Below, one piece after another: positions 36,276 to 46,464 of a stretch of DNA of 64,000 bases (position 1 is the stretch's first letter; each line of letters opens with the position of its first letter). The notes beneath the pieces are model-generated. The model did no database searches, was not told the DNA's origin, and saw nothing but the letters and a program-made list of their open reading frames with translations. Position numbers and translations under genes: made by a program. The stretch spans positions 1,736,001 through 1,800,000 of the forward strand of contig CM035305.1 of the NCBI GenBank assembly GCA_002900995.3. Direction: 5' to 3'. Source of the stretch: Ganoderma boninense. Its lineage: Eukaryota; Basidiomycota; Agaricomycetes; Polyporales; Polyporaceae.

Positions 36276-36497
36276 TCACGGCTGCACCGTCCCACTCTCC
36301 TCTCTCTTTTGTGGCGGGATCTGGTTGCCGGATGCGGAGGCAGCGGCTTTACCGCGCGCCTTCTCTTCGGCGAGTCTCCTCGACTCTGTCCAGAGACGAA
36401 GAGTGTAGTCGTGGAGGGAGCGGGAGTATGTCACGAAGGGGTCTGACTCGGTGTGCTGGTGTGGCATACCGGTGGAAAGGGAGGATGCTGCGAGCAT
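36276..36497 (-). CDS. Possible 73-residue protein
   Basis: ATG at 36497, stop at 36276, no intron needed. The sequence is non-random: a short hydrophobic start (MLAASSLSTG), a polar middle (DPFVTYSRSLHDYTLRLWTES) and a charged helix with EEKARGKAAA. Size and pattern would suit a small mitochondrial or membrane-associated protein. I do not recognise a family, and it could be a chance frame. Confidence 0.35.
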   Translation of the reverse strand: MLAASSLSTGMPHQHTESDPFVTYSRSLHDYTLRLWTESRRLAEEKARGKAAASASGNQIPPQKREESGTVQP

Positions 36498-37576
36498 GAC
36501 GATGGCGGTTGATTCTGACCAGGGGGCTCGGTTATGGCTCTCGGACGAGGACGAACGGTGGGAGAGGACGAGGGATGACGCCGGTCGCACGGCTCAAGGT
36601 AGGAAAATGTGTGGCGGGGGCGTCGATTGTCAGCGGGTCGGGGGGACGCGACAGACGGGGCGAGGACTGGCTCGAAGAAGAAGGCGGCGGATCGGAGGGG
36701 TAGGTTATATCATACCTCAGCGCTACTGTGGATTTATGGAATCGCCCAGGGATCGCCGCGGCAAGCCGCACCGCCGTGGACACTCAGCCAGGGGGACAAA
36801 AAAGAGGGTGCTTCTTGGTATGGGGACGTCGCGACGCCGCAACGGCTCCATCGCCCTCCTCCCTGCCACTCGGCATCTCCAGGCATCTCCATCCACGCGG
36901 TGCCACGCCCACCGGGGTCCTCCCTGTCCCTCAGCATCGCTCCTTGCGCCGGTCCACGTCCGACCCCGCAGTGGGCCTTACATACATCTGTTCGCATCTA
37001 TCTCCGCGCCCAAGCATTCGGCGTCATGCGGGCCTTGCTTGGCGTCCCCTCCTTCTTTCCTGCCTCCTTCTTCCACGGCGCGTTCGGGGCGCGAATGTCT
37101 GACCGAGGTGGTGAATATCGGAGAGTGTCTCACCTCTGCTCCGCGCTTTAGGTCGCTAGCAGCTCCACCGGCGAGACGTGATCACGATGATCAGCTGGCG
37201 AAGTGGGGTCAAATTCGACGTAAGCGACTCCAAGTACTCACACATTAATGACGGAGACTACGAGCTTGCTGAACGATCCGCCGCGACAATGCGAAATTTG
37301 TGCCCCGTTACTCAAGTACTCGGACCTCTTGTCACGAACGTTAGATATATTCCAAACCCAACCGAACAGTGCTCACGAATTCAGAACCAAGTTCGTAGCC
37401 GAATAATACTCCACCTTGCATATGCATGAGGTCAGAATGACCTCATCGCGAGTGCGAGTGCAAATAGTTTGCCGCAAGACATTGATTAAGCCCTGTAGTA
37501 GCACCCAACCATACTTGAACTCTGTCACCATGGGCAAAGAACTTCACGTCGCATGGTCCGTGCAAAAAGCAGCAAC
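36498..37576. other. 1.1 kb gene-free interval
   Basis: Long overlapping open frames on the plus strand (36451-37248, 36609-37151, 36728-37102) are low-complexity, overlap one another in different frames, and lack domains. They look like GC-rich chance frames. Confidence 0.45.
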
Positions 37577-37648
37577 CTCCCTGGCGGGGAGTCGAACCCC
37601 GCTTTCGCGCGTGACAGGCGCGTGTACTAACCGATATACTACCAGGGA
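37577..37648 (-). tRNA. tRNA-Asp (anticodon GTC), no intron
   Basis: Read on the minus strand, the 72-nt gene folds with acceptor TCCCTGG/CCAGGGA and discriminator G, a D-arm GTAT/GTAC around ATCGGTTA, an anticodon stem CGCGC/GCGCG with loop CTGTCAC (anticodon GTC), and a T-arm CGGGG/CCCCG with loop TTCGACT. It is followed within 15 nt by a T5 run, a normal Pol III terminator. Confidence 0.93.
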
Positions 37649-38438
37649 TTGTGTAGAGCTGCTCAACACTCATCATCTGAGATTGTTTTGGGAACTCAAC
37701 TCCGTTATGTCCGTGACTCCAACGTTTAGCGCTAGCACACCTCCAGCCCAGAGTATTAAGTATCCGTTATCCGTTGGATTTCGGCCGGGGACCATACTTG
37801 TGTTGTACGTTGTTGAGTTCTATGCGATAGACTAATCATTTCATAGAAGTCTGAATATGCTAGTGGCCGCCTCCAGCACGCTTTACGAAATAACGGAGGA
37901 TGCACTCACTGGAAGTACCTGCGATAGTCCTTCAAAATGTACACTTGTGCATTAATGCTTGATACTGAGCTCACCTTCGATTCGACAATACTCCCCTGTG
38001 CTTCGGGGGCGTTGGCGGTCCCAGGCTGATCAGCTGGACCTCGGCCCGCTCGACTCTTGCGTGCATATATGAAGGACGGGCGGCGCGGACGACCGCGCAG
38101 TGTTGGGTGTCGCGCAGCCCAGCCTCGGCAGAAGGGCTGGTTTTCCGATGTAGAATTGCGCCATGAAATCGAGTCACACGTCTTCGACGCAGATCCGAGT
38201 CTATTTGTGCTTGAATCATTGAATGGACTGGAGTCCATCTGGGTAATTCCTTCGGCGACTAGGGCCGATAGTATTATACTCTCTGCTGCACGCTTTATTC
38301 CATGAAACATATATGTAGGCCCAGACAATTGGGTTTTGGATCCTTTGGGCCTTTCAGGTCTCGTCCCACCTTTATGTCATTGCCGGCAGCACTATATAGT
38401 TGGTCCTGTCCAATTGTCGGGCTGATCAACGGCGAGGC
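37649..38438. other. 0.8 kb gene-free interval
   Basis: This lies between the tRNA gene and the 37-bp repeat. No gene or structured RNA was recognised. Confidence 0.4.
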
Positions 38439-38586
38439 AGCTCCTGGTATACGTACAAGGACCGCTTACATGTGTAGCTCCTGGTATACGTACAAGGACC
38501 GCTTACATGTGTAGCTCCTGGTATACGTACAAGGACCACTTACATGTGTAGCTCCTGGTATACGTACAAGGACCGCTTACATGTGT
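38439..38586. repeat. Four tandem copies of a 37-bp unit
   Basis: Units start at 38439, 38476, 38513 and 38550, exactly 37 bp apart. They are identical except for one base (ACCACT for ACCGCT) in the third. Each contains the partly palindromic GTATACGTAC and ACATGT. There are no spacers, so this is a minisatellite, not a CRISPR array. Confidence 0.9.
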
Positions 38587-39095
38587 ACAGGTAACAGTGT
38601 AAATGATCGTCGCGCCCTGAGATATTCATAGTGCCGGACGTAAGTAACATGGTGGGCTTGTCAAAATGGAGCCATCAGAAATTCGAAGCCCTTGGATCCA
38701 GCCGCTGTGATACAAATGTATTTTCATGGACGCAACTTTTTCGGGCTTCGCGCTGATTGTGCTGTTCGACCGTGACGATTCAACATGCGGACTGCGTGGG
38801 TTGCGCCAGTGGAAGAAACTCGGAGAAGATGCAGAAGATGTTTCTGCCATTGAGCCCGGGAGACATGGAGGCAGATCACTGCGGTTGCATGGTTCTGGTC
38901 CTGGTTCAAACCTGGTTCAAGCTCAACCTTGGCGTTGGACGCAGCCGGATACCCGATGGGCCGAGGGGACCGGCGAGAAAAGTTATCTGATTAGATCAAC
39001 GCCCGTTGCATGCTGCTCGCCGCGCTGACTCGTATAAAATAATAGTTGCCTCTGACCCCACTCACACTCAGACTCGGGCTCCCTCTCGCTCAACC
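38587..39095. promoter_or_regulatory. Upstream region of ARG2 with TATA box
   Basis: A TATA box (CGTATAAAATAAT, about 39031) sits about 60 bp before the ARG2 start and is followed by a CT-rich leader. Nothing else was recognised. Confidence 0.5.
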
Positions 39096-41124
39096 ATGCT
39101 TCCACATTCTGCAGCTCGTCTCAGCTCTCGCAGCGCCATTGGCACCGCATCGCGCTCAGCTCAGACGTTCAAGGCTTTCTACGCCGTCTGTTCACTCACC
39201 TAGCTGCCCTCCGTGAAGCTGCTAACATCTGTTCTTCCGCCATTCAGACAATACGAAGTCTACGCACTCCATATGAGCCCCCAGACCCAGACGATGTGGA
39301 GCCTTCAGAGAAGGTACGTGCGTTGCTTTTGCGCTTCTCGTCGTTACCCATTCGCGTGCAGGACTTCATCCTATCCCTCCTCCGCGCGAACCCCTCCCTC
39401 CGAGACACAAAATCGTACCTCGCGTCCTTCGGTCCCCGTCCCATGCCCCCGCAGCCTGTGGCGCCTCGTCCGACAGAGATACCGGTCCAGACGGATAAAG
39501 ACGTAATTTTGCAGTTGGAGACGAAGCCACCGGACATCAAACGGGCCCCTAGCCCAGTGTTGGCATCCATACTGAACCCTGTCTACCGGCGTACCGCTCT
39601 GGTGAAGATTCAGGCGCCTTTCACTGACAGACAGCTCGAAAGCATAGCGCGGGGCATGGTCTACCTCGAAAAACTCGGCCTCGTCTCTGTCATCGTCGTC
39701 GAAAACGACCAGCTCCCGCGCGGCGACTCGCGCGAGCGCACCGCGCTCGTCGAGGAGACCATGCGCGTCGTGGACGCGCTCGAAAAACAAGGGGCACGAG
39801 CGCGACCGGTCCTCGGAGCCGTCGTGCGCCTCGGGCCGAAACCTGGGGATGAATGCTCCTCCGAACCGCGAGAATACGACGAGCCAGAAGCGCACACCTT
39901 TCCAGGCGACTTGGTCCATATTCGCTCCGCGCTCCGCGCCGGCGAGATTCCTGTCCTGCCCCCATTCGCACTGGATTCGTTCTGTCGCAGCATCCGGGTT
40001 GACGGAAACGATGTCATTGCGGCGCTTGTTCGCGGCATGGTCGAGGCTGCTGCCTTCGACCAGACCTCGCCTGTTGGCGAGGACAGCCCGTCTTCGTCAC
40101 CGGACGAGATGGACCTCACCCCGCTACGCCTCATGCTGATTACTCGCGAAGGCGGCATTCCGTCGTACGCCCGTCAGGGTATGCCCCACCTGCTCGTCAA
40201 TCTTACGTCCGAGTACGACTACATTCGCGACACCTTTGACCCTCGATGGAAGCTCTCCCATTCTACCGCCCTCTCAAACCTCAAGCTAGCGCGCACATGT
40301 CTTGCATACATGCCTCCGACGTCGTCTGCCGTCATGGTCTCGCATCGATCGCCGAGTTCCCTCATTGGTAACCTCATCACCAACAAGCCCGCTCTCAGCT
40401 CTAGCCTTCCTCATGCCCTCCTGCAAAGCCACCGCAAACTCACTGCCGACACTCCAACTATCTTGCGCCACGGTCTTCCGATTCGCGTCGTCCGCCGCGT
40501 GGATGAGCTTGACAAGCCCAAGCTCAAAGACCTCCTCGAGCAGTCCTTCCGCCGCCAGCTCGACGATGCCCCCTTCTGGGAGCGCATGGAGCGCGACCTC
40601 GACTTCGTCATCGTCGCCGGCGACTATGCCGGCGCCGCCATCGTCACACGGGAACAGTGTCCCACAGGGACATTGGACGCGATCGCTCCGCTCACGTACC
40701 TCGACAAGTTCGCCGTGCGCCCCGAGCACCAGGGCGACGGCACGGTCGACTTCCTCTGGGTAGCGTTGCACGACGAGACGTACGGCTCGGGCTGCCGTTC
40801 TCCGCGAACCCGAACGGCGGCAAGGAGGGCAAGGGCGAGGGCCGCGACCTCGTGTGGCGCTCGCGCGCGGACAACCCGGTCAACAAGTGGTACTTCGAGC
40901 GCAGCACGGGCCACATGCGCCAAGGCGACTGGGTGCTCTTCTGGTGCGACGCGGAGGTGCGCCTCAAGACGGAGGAGGGCCGCCGTGGCGCCGCGCGAGG
41001 GGCCCTGTCGTACCTCGAGGACTGGGAAGTCGGCCGGCTGGCTACGTGGTCCGACGTCGTGATGAAAATCCCATCGAGCTGGAAGCCCAAGCCGCAGCAG
41101 CCGGCAAAAAAGCAGCTTGAGTGA
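39096..41124 (+). CDS. ARG2: Mitochondrial N-acetylglutamate synthase (one frame break)
   Basis: This enzyme acetylates glutamate with acetyl-CoA, the first step of arginine/ornithine synthesis, in the mitochondrial matrix. Exons 39096-39185, 39248-39313 and 39362-41124; about 640 aa. The N-terminus is a typical presequence (LPHSAARLSSRSAIGTASRS). The amino-acid-kinase-like half includes ARGMVYLEKLGLVSVIVV. The C-terminal acetyltransferase half has RDLDFVIVAGDYAGAAIV, YLDKFAVRPEHQGDG, the NPNGG loop, DLVWRSRADNPVNKWYFERSTG and GDWVLFW. The third exon breaks frame near 40791 (a C is missing where YGSG should run into LPFSANPNGG). The 48-bp second intron is a multiple of three and has no stop, so an unspliced frame could mislead automated calls. 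Confidence 0.87.
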
Positions 41125-41552
41125 AGGGAGACATATGTATTTATGCTCGCTTGGTTTAGAATTTTTCTGTGGACGGATTGGAACGGGAACGAAACACTGA
41201 AAACGCATTCTGTTACACTGGCCTGCCCTAATCTACTTCCCGCTGATCGCTTTCTATCATATATGTGTAAACTGTTGTGCTATCATTGCTTGCATACGTA
41301 CCAGAAACGCCTTCTCCGGTGCATTTGTATAAATATTCACGACATAGACTTCGGCTTTCTGTCTCACATTATTTACTGCCACAGTCGTTCCTTCACGCGC
41401 ATTGTATACGTCTATCTTACTCAAAAGTGGAAACCGTTGCCCATCATAGCATCTCCATACATTCACGTTACAGTGACCCAGAAACATGGTCAAATCCAAA
41501 AGTACATATGCTACGCCCTCTGAAACAACGCCCAAGTCTGCGCCCAGAGGGC
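41125..41552. other. Spacer between convergent ARG2 and unassigned gene
   Basis: This holds the two 3' ends. Open frames here are short and lack domains. Confidence 0.4.
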
Positions 41553-43151
41553 TCATGCGCCGCGCCGAGTCGCCCGCCGCCTCGCTTTGGGGGCTGCCTT
41601 CGTCCTGGCACGCGGCTTCACCGGACTAGAGATAGATTCTGGCTCGGGGTCCTCCGTAGTATCCTCCACTTTGCTGGCCTTGCCGGTGAGGCTGCTGCGT
41701 CGTCGCCATTGGAGCACTTGGCGATCGTTCTGGGAGACCTGCTTGACGAGACTGAGAATACCTTGCACCACCCTGGTACGGAACCCATTAACGGTCCATC
41801 TATCCAGGTTTCGGAGGAGCAGATACACCTGGATGATGTCTGCCGGTTGTGAGAGATCCCAGTCGTGAAAGAGTTTCTTCCGGCACGATTTCTCCGGGGG
41901 ACCGGAGTATGGCGCCGAGACAATGGTCTGTCCAAGTGCCAGTTCAGACGTTGGCGGACGAATAATGCAACGCAAGCACTCACGAAAGCGCCCGTCTGTT
42001 TGTCTTCCTTCCACCAATCGACATGTGCCCGGACTGTACCTTCCGACCATACAAGGCCAAAGATGGGAGCTTCGATGTTCAGGGCGTGGAGTTGCCTCAG
42101 CGCCGCCGTAGTCGCCATGCGGTTCTGGCGATACGCAACGTCCAGGACTTGTTGTTCAGGCTTCTTATCCTCCCAGAAGCAGCTGGCAATTTCGAATCCG
42201 GGCCGAGCTGGCAACTTCGAACACAGCGTACTTTGCCACTTGAACGACGAAGTGCCACCATGGCTTGCGGAATTAATTGCCCTTCCGGGCTGGGCTAAGA
42301 AATTGAAAGGAGACTCTACAGCGTCGGTGAGCTCGGCGAGCATGTCCGCGGGGATAAACAATGAGCCGTCTGGGCGAAGTGTCCGGGCGTTCAGATTGGG
42401 GATCGCCTTCTTGCTGGCTTTGTGTTCGCTCAGAGGTTGAGGGAGCGAGATCGAGCAGTGAGACCTAGAAAATCAGTATAAACAGTGGTTCTATCACTAG
42501 AACACCAAATACATACCTCCTGTCGCTCAACTCCCCAACCGAAATGCGAAGCACATCATAGCTGAATCGTAAAGAGTAAGCCGACGACATTGGCATGGGG
42601 GGAGTCTACACTCACACCTGGGCAGCCCAGTCTGCCTCTGACCATGAACCGGACTCGCGCAACTTGTGCAGCCTGTTGTAAGCACGATGGACGACGTGGA
42701 GGTCCTCGAGAAGCCGGCCAGACTTTACAGCCTTGACTTTGCTGGAGAATAATGAAGGCGAGGACTCCTTCGCCGACTTGAGAAACTGCAGAAAGTCTGG
42801 ATCGAGGTGCTGGAATAGACCAGCTTGCATGGCTTTATTCTTCTAAGGGATATTCACACAATGCTTCAATTGGCGAGAGGGCACACGTACTGAAGAAACC
42901 CAGGCGTCCGGTAGTTGCGAAGACACGTTGAAAACACCCTTGACATCGCGTTGCAAGGCGGTGGGCAGGTCGACATTGTAGCTACCGACCAGAGAATTCT
43001 GAAATTGCGACCATTGGTCGAAGTGGCCGCTGTCTTTGGCAATCCTGAGGGATGGTAAGTGGCACCAAGCGAGGCATGGGTGGAAGCCCTACTGAGACGC
43101 TGTCAGGCACCTCGGTTTTCGGGAGGACGCATACGAGGATGCTGGAGACAT
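41553..43151 (-). CDS. Unassigned conserved-looking protein
   Basis: Six exons, 43151-43111, 43044-42891, 42842-42616, 42561-42517, 42464-41984 and 41927-41553, fit perfectly in phase and give 440 aa with no disruption. The N-terminal half is helical (LFQHLDPDFLQFLKSA, HVVHRAYNRLHKLRES). The middle is a compact globular-looking region (RPGFEIASCFWEDKK, QVLDVAYRQNRMATTAALRQLHAL, APIFGLVWSEGTVRAHVDWW, FHDWDLSQPADIIQVYLLLRNLD). The C-terminus is a basic, disordered tail (KPRARTKAAPKARRR) that could be a nuclear signal. The pattern resembles lineage-specific Agaricomycete proteins. No family or function is assigned. A restriction-nuclease-like fold is conceivable from the strand/helix order but not shown. 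Confidence 0.6.
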
Positions 43152-43544
43152 GGTGAAACTAAATGGACCTGCACGGAGAGAGGCAGGACGCAGTGTCAAA
43201 CGGTGCTGGTCGCGTGCTTGAGGGTAGCATTACTCACCGAAAGACAGAAATGATGAGTAGGATTCCTTTGCGGTCGTGAGGGTCGTGAAGTCGTTACTTA
43301 CATGTAGACTGTAGGATGAGGTGGCAGAGGAAGTGGGAGGAAGGAAAGGAAACGCGTGGGACAAAGAGCGACTTCTGTGCCTTTATACCTGCACGTCCGC
43401 GTCTTTCCACTATGTCGTCATGTGACCGCGATGATGCCCGCTGCACCTTCGCGGAGGCAATTTCGGCAAACGGCGACCTGGAAGCAGCGACACCCGCCTA
43501 GATGGGTAGTCCCGTAGCTCGTCTGGTTATAGCATCTACAGTTG
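43152..43544. other. Spacer between unassigned gene and CRC1
   Basis: This is the upstream side of the unassigned gene and the 3' side of CRC1. At 43508-43541 there is a sequence like the 5' half of a tRNA (GTAGCTCGTCTGGTTATAGC). It has no matching 3' half and is not called. Confidence 0.4.
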
Positions 43545-44973
43545 TTACATAAACTTGTCAAACAGCTTCTTCGACGCCTCCACCCCAAGCTGCAAACAGT
43601 CATCAGCAAGTCAGCTCCTCGAGACACTTCGCTTGCACCTACGAAAGTAGCCGCATTCGCCGGGAATGCCTACGCAGACAAAGCTCAATCAAAACGCGGT
43701 TCCATTGGCTCGCAAGCAGCGCACGCACCCGAGCCATCGCAGGACCAAGGCCCTTCCACAGCGCCGCGACGCCATCAGCAGCGATCGTCTTCCGTGCGCA
43801 GTCCAGGAACCCGGAGTACGTCCCGGTGGGTGCAGACTGGATGCGCGACTTGAGGACCTATGCGTGTCTCCAGTCAGTCTCTACTTCTCATGCCGTTGCA
43901 CAGTGACTGACATCGGGTGGGATGGCAATCGACCACATCGCAACCCCTGCAGTGCCACCCGCAACAATAATCGCCCCAAGGTTGAGGTCAGATGGCGACT
44001 GGCCCGCAGGGGTCAACATTTTCTTCGTCACCTCGTATGCCGCAAAGTACCTAGTGAATGTCCGTCAGACGAGAAGCACAAGGGGCGAAGCACAAAGCTT
44101 ACGCTGCACTACCGGGCCCGTCTCGCGCGACGGTTGCGACAGAACCTCGGAAGACGCTACGCAACCCACCCTCGCGATATAGATGCTTGACGACATCGAA
44201 AACACCCTTATATTGAGGACCACCTTGCCCCTGTCCCTGAATCTATGGACGAAGCGAAGTCGCATCGACGAAGAAGCAAAACCTGGGAGCTAAATAAAAA
44301 CGCACTTGGAGGAGCACCTTGGCCCGCTCTACTGGCGCAGTGACCAGAGTCGTTGGAATCGCAGACAGGAACCCGGCCGTCGCGAGTTCGGGTATCGAGA
44401 GCTCATTACTTGTGCGGTTAGGCGTCAAGCCAAGGATAAGCAACTTGGACATATCATAGGCCTGGCGCAGTCTGCTTAGAGGAGGCACTTGCGGAATAAG
44501 ACGTGTTGGCACTCACCCAGAATGATACCGCAAAGATTGGTGTTACACCCAATAATGGAGGAACGACACCGCGGTAGAGACTAGAAAACGGGTCCTCGTT
44601 GGCCCAAGAGGTCGAGAGAAGAATAAACGAACGGACCCTTTGATACCGTCACGAGCCACAGCCTGCTTCACGACATCGACCGCGCCAGTGTACGTTCCGG
44701 GAGCCGCAGTTTGCAGTCGCGTTTTAGTCAAATCGAAGGGGTGTCCTACGGCGTGTTTCGCGCGTGAGCCCACTTCAGTTACGAGAGCAACATACACTTA
44801 CCAACAAGCACAGCAGCGACGCCTCCAGCCCCTCCAGAAACGAATGACTTGACCGACTCCGCGGTGGACGAACGATGGACTTCCTCTGCAGCTGGCGCGT
44901 CGCTCTATCCGCGCATCCAACGCGTTAGCATCCTGATACGGTACGCATCTCGCTCATAGGCATCACTGACCAT
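43545..44973 (-). CDS. CRC1: Mitochondrial carnitine/acylcarnitine carrier (one frame break)
   Basis: This inner-membrane carrier exchanges acylcarnitine for carnitine and feeds acyl groups to mitochondria. Exons 44973-44971 (only the ATG), 44905-44802, 44745-44637, 44580-44517, 44461-44306, 44242-44103, 44050-43912, 43857-43729, 43669-43643 and 43589-43545; about 315 aa. All three mitochondrial-carrier repeats are present with signatures [22 protein letters not shown] and PPDVLKSRIQ, and with the SFVSGGAGG and [10 protein letters not shown] segments expected of this subfamily. Exon 2 needs one G removed near 44877 to join APAAEE to [13 protein letters not shown]. It ends KKLFDKFM. The substrate call rests on overall resemblance to carnitine carriers. 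Confidence 0.85.
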
Positions 44974-46464
44974 AGCTATAAGTCGTTCGAGACGAGTCTA
45001 GGTCTAGCAATGTCTGGGGGTCGAGGAGTCCAAGAAGCGAGGCAAGCACTCCAGGGATATACAGTGCCAATTGCAGAATCTGCGTGAACGCGCCGAAAAA
45101 AGCGCGTCGACGTCTTATATGTTCGCCTACCAAGATCAGGCGCCTCGGAAGTCAGAAGCGAGTTGGTGAATATGATGTGACATGCCGTCTTGGGACCGTC
45201 CATGGGTGAACGCAGCCGAAGCACCGAGGGCCAGGCCAGAATGGTGCAAACTCCGAGTCCCGTTGAGGTGCACTTCAGCTCTTCCAGGAAGTGTGGGAAG
45301 GAGCCGACACAGCGGAAACGGTCAGACGAGCTGAAGTTAAGACCAGTCAGAGGCGACTGATTTAATGATCGTTGCGAGGTGACCGTGAGCGATCCGCATT
45401 TGATAGGCGAGGTATAAGCGCCTCGCTGGTCCTTTTCCGCGCGTATCACGCAAGCGTATGCCTTCCAGTCAAAGACTCCCATCGCGGCGTATGCTTCCGA
45501 ACCCTTTCCGGCACGGGAGCGGTCGATACGTCATTAGCAGATACAGTACCTCCACGACATCAGGCGTCCGTCAAGTCGGTCTCGTCCATCCGTGTCCGCG
45601 CCCCCGATGATAACGCCGCGCCGTCTGGTGCATTTCGGGCTCCAGGGTGCCGTGACAACGCACGGCGTGCCTCCGTGATGGACCGCGAGACGTGCTGGCC
45701 AGACGTCTCCGTGATGCCTCCGCGTCTCGTGAGACTAGCGAGGGTGCTCTTCAGCTTGCTCTTCGTGAACGCGTAACGTGATGAGGAAGGATTCCGATCA
45801 CAGCTTGGGAGCACGCCTCAGGCGAAGCGTGGTAATACGAAGTCATTCATACGAGCGGCGATTTAATGATCGTGCGAGGATCAAACCAAAGTGATCCTTC
45901 TTGAACTCGGCGACGGCCGTAAAGCTTCGCCATGTCCTTTTAGTTTTCGGACTGTATCTTCGAAGCGTGCGGCCTTCCAGTCAAAGACTCCCATCGCGGC
46001 GTATGCTTCCGAACCCTTTCCGGCACGGGAAAGGTACACAGACACATGTCATGGGGCAGATACAGTACCACCACGAGATGTGAGGCCGTCAAGCATGGAA
46101 ATGCTGCGGCGACGCTGAGCCAAGGTCAACCGTAGGTCTGCTAAGCCCAGAGGACAGATCTAGAGATTCCCAGTGACTTGTAAATACGAGGAGGGTCCGC
46201 GTAGCGGGAGACTCTGGTCAAATGGGTCATATGTACTATGTACGGATATGTACAAGGATGTCGCTCTGTCAAAATAGCAAATACACACCGGGGAATATAC
46301 ATTGTACACATTAGGCACTCTACAATAATATGCCTTCCTCCTTCGTTCCTCTTGTCTATAACACAGCACAACACGACCCAGAACAAACTACACACTTAAG
46401 GCGCATGATGAGAAGAAAGACAGGTATGATGCTTGTATCCAATCCTCCGAGTCAAAGTAAACCG
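44974..46464. other. 1.5 kb intergenic region with a degenerate internal duplication
   Basis: No gene was recognised. It contains the duplicated segment listed separately (45361-46080) and the upstream side of CRC1. Confidence 0.5.
45361..46080. repeat. Degenerate direct duplication, ~200 bp copies ~510 bp apart
   Basis: Copy one (about 45361-45562) and copy two (about 45862-46080) share TTTAATGATCGT near their starts, a ~57-bp stretch that is nearly identical (from 45461 and 45973, beginning CCTTCCAGTCAAAG) and GCAGATACAGTACC near their ends (45537 and 46056). The offset grows from 501 to 519 bp, so indels have accumulated. No terminal repeats or coding capacity were seen. It is an old segmental duplication or a relic of a mobile element. 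Confidence 0.75.

Noticed and set aside
36451..37248. Long plus-strand open frame (265 codons)
   Set aside because: Low-complexity, overlaps other equally long frames, no domain and no splice support.
38439..38586. Possible CRISPR-like array
   Set aside because: Repeats are directly adjacent with no spacers, and the window is eukaryotic.
43508..43541. tRNA-like 5' half (A-box GTAGCTCGTCTGGTTATAGC)
   Set aside because: No B-box, no pairing anticodon stem and no 3' acceptor half follow; at most a fragment.
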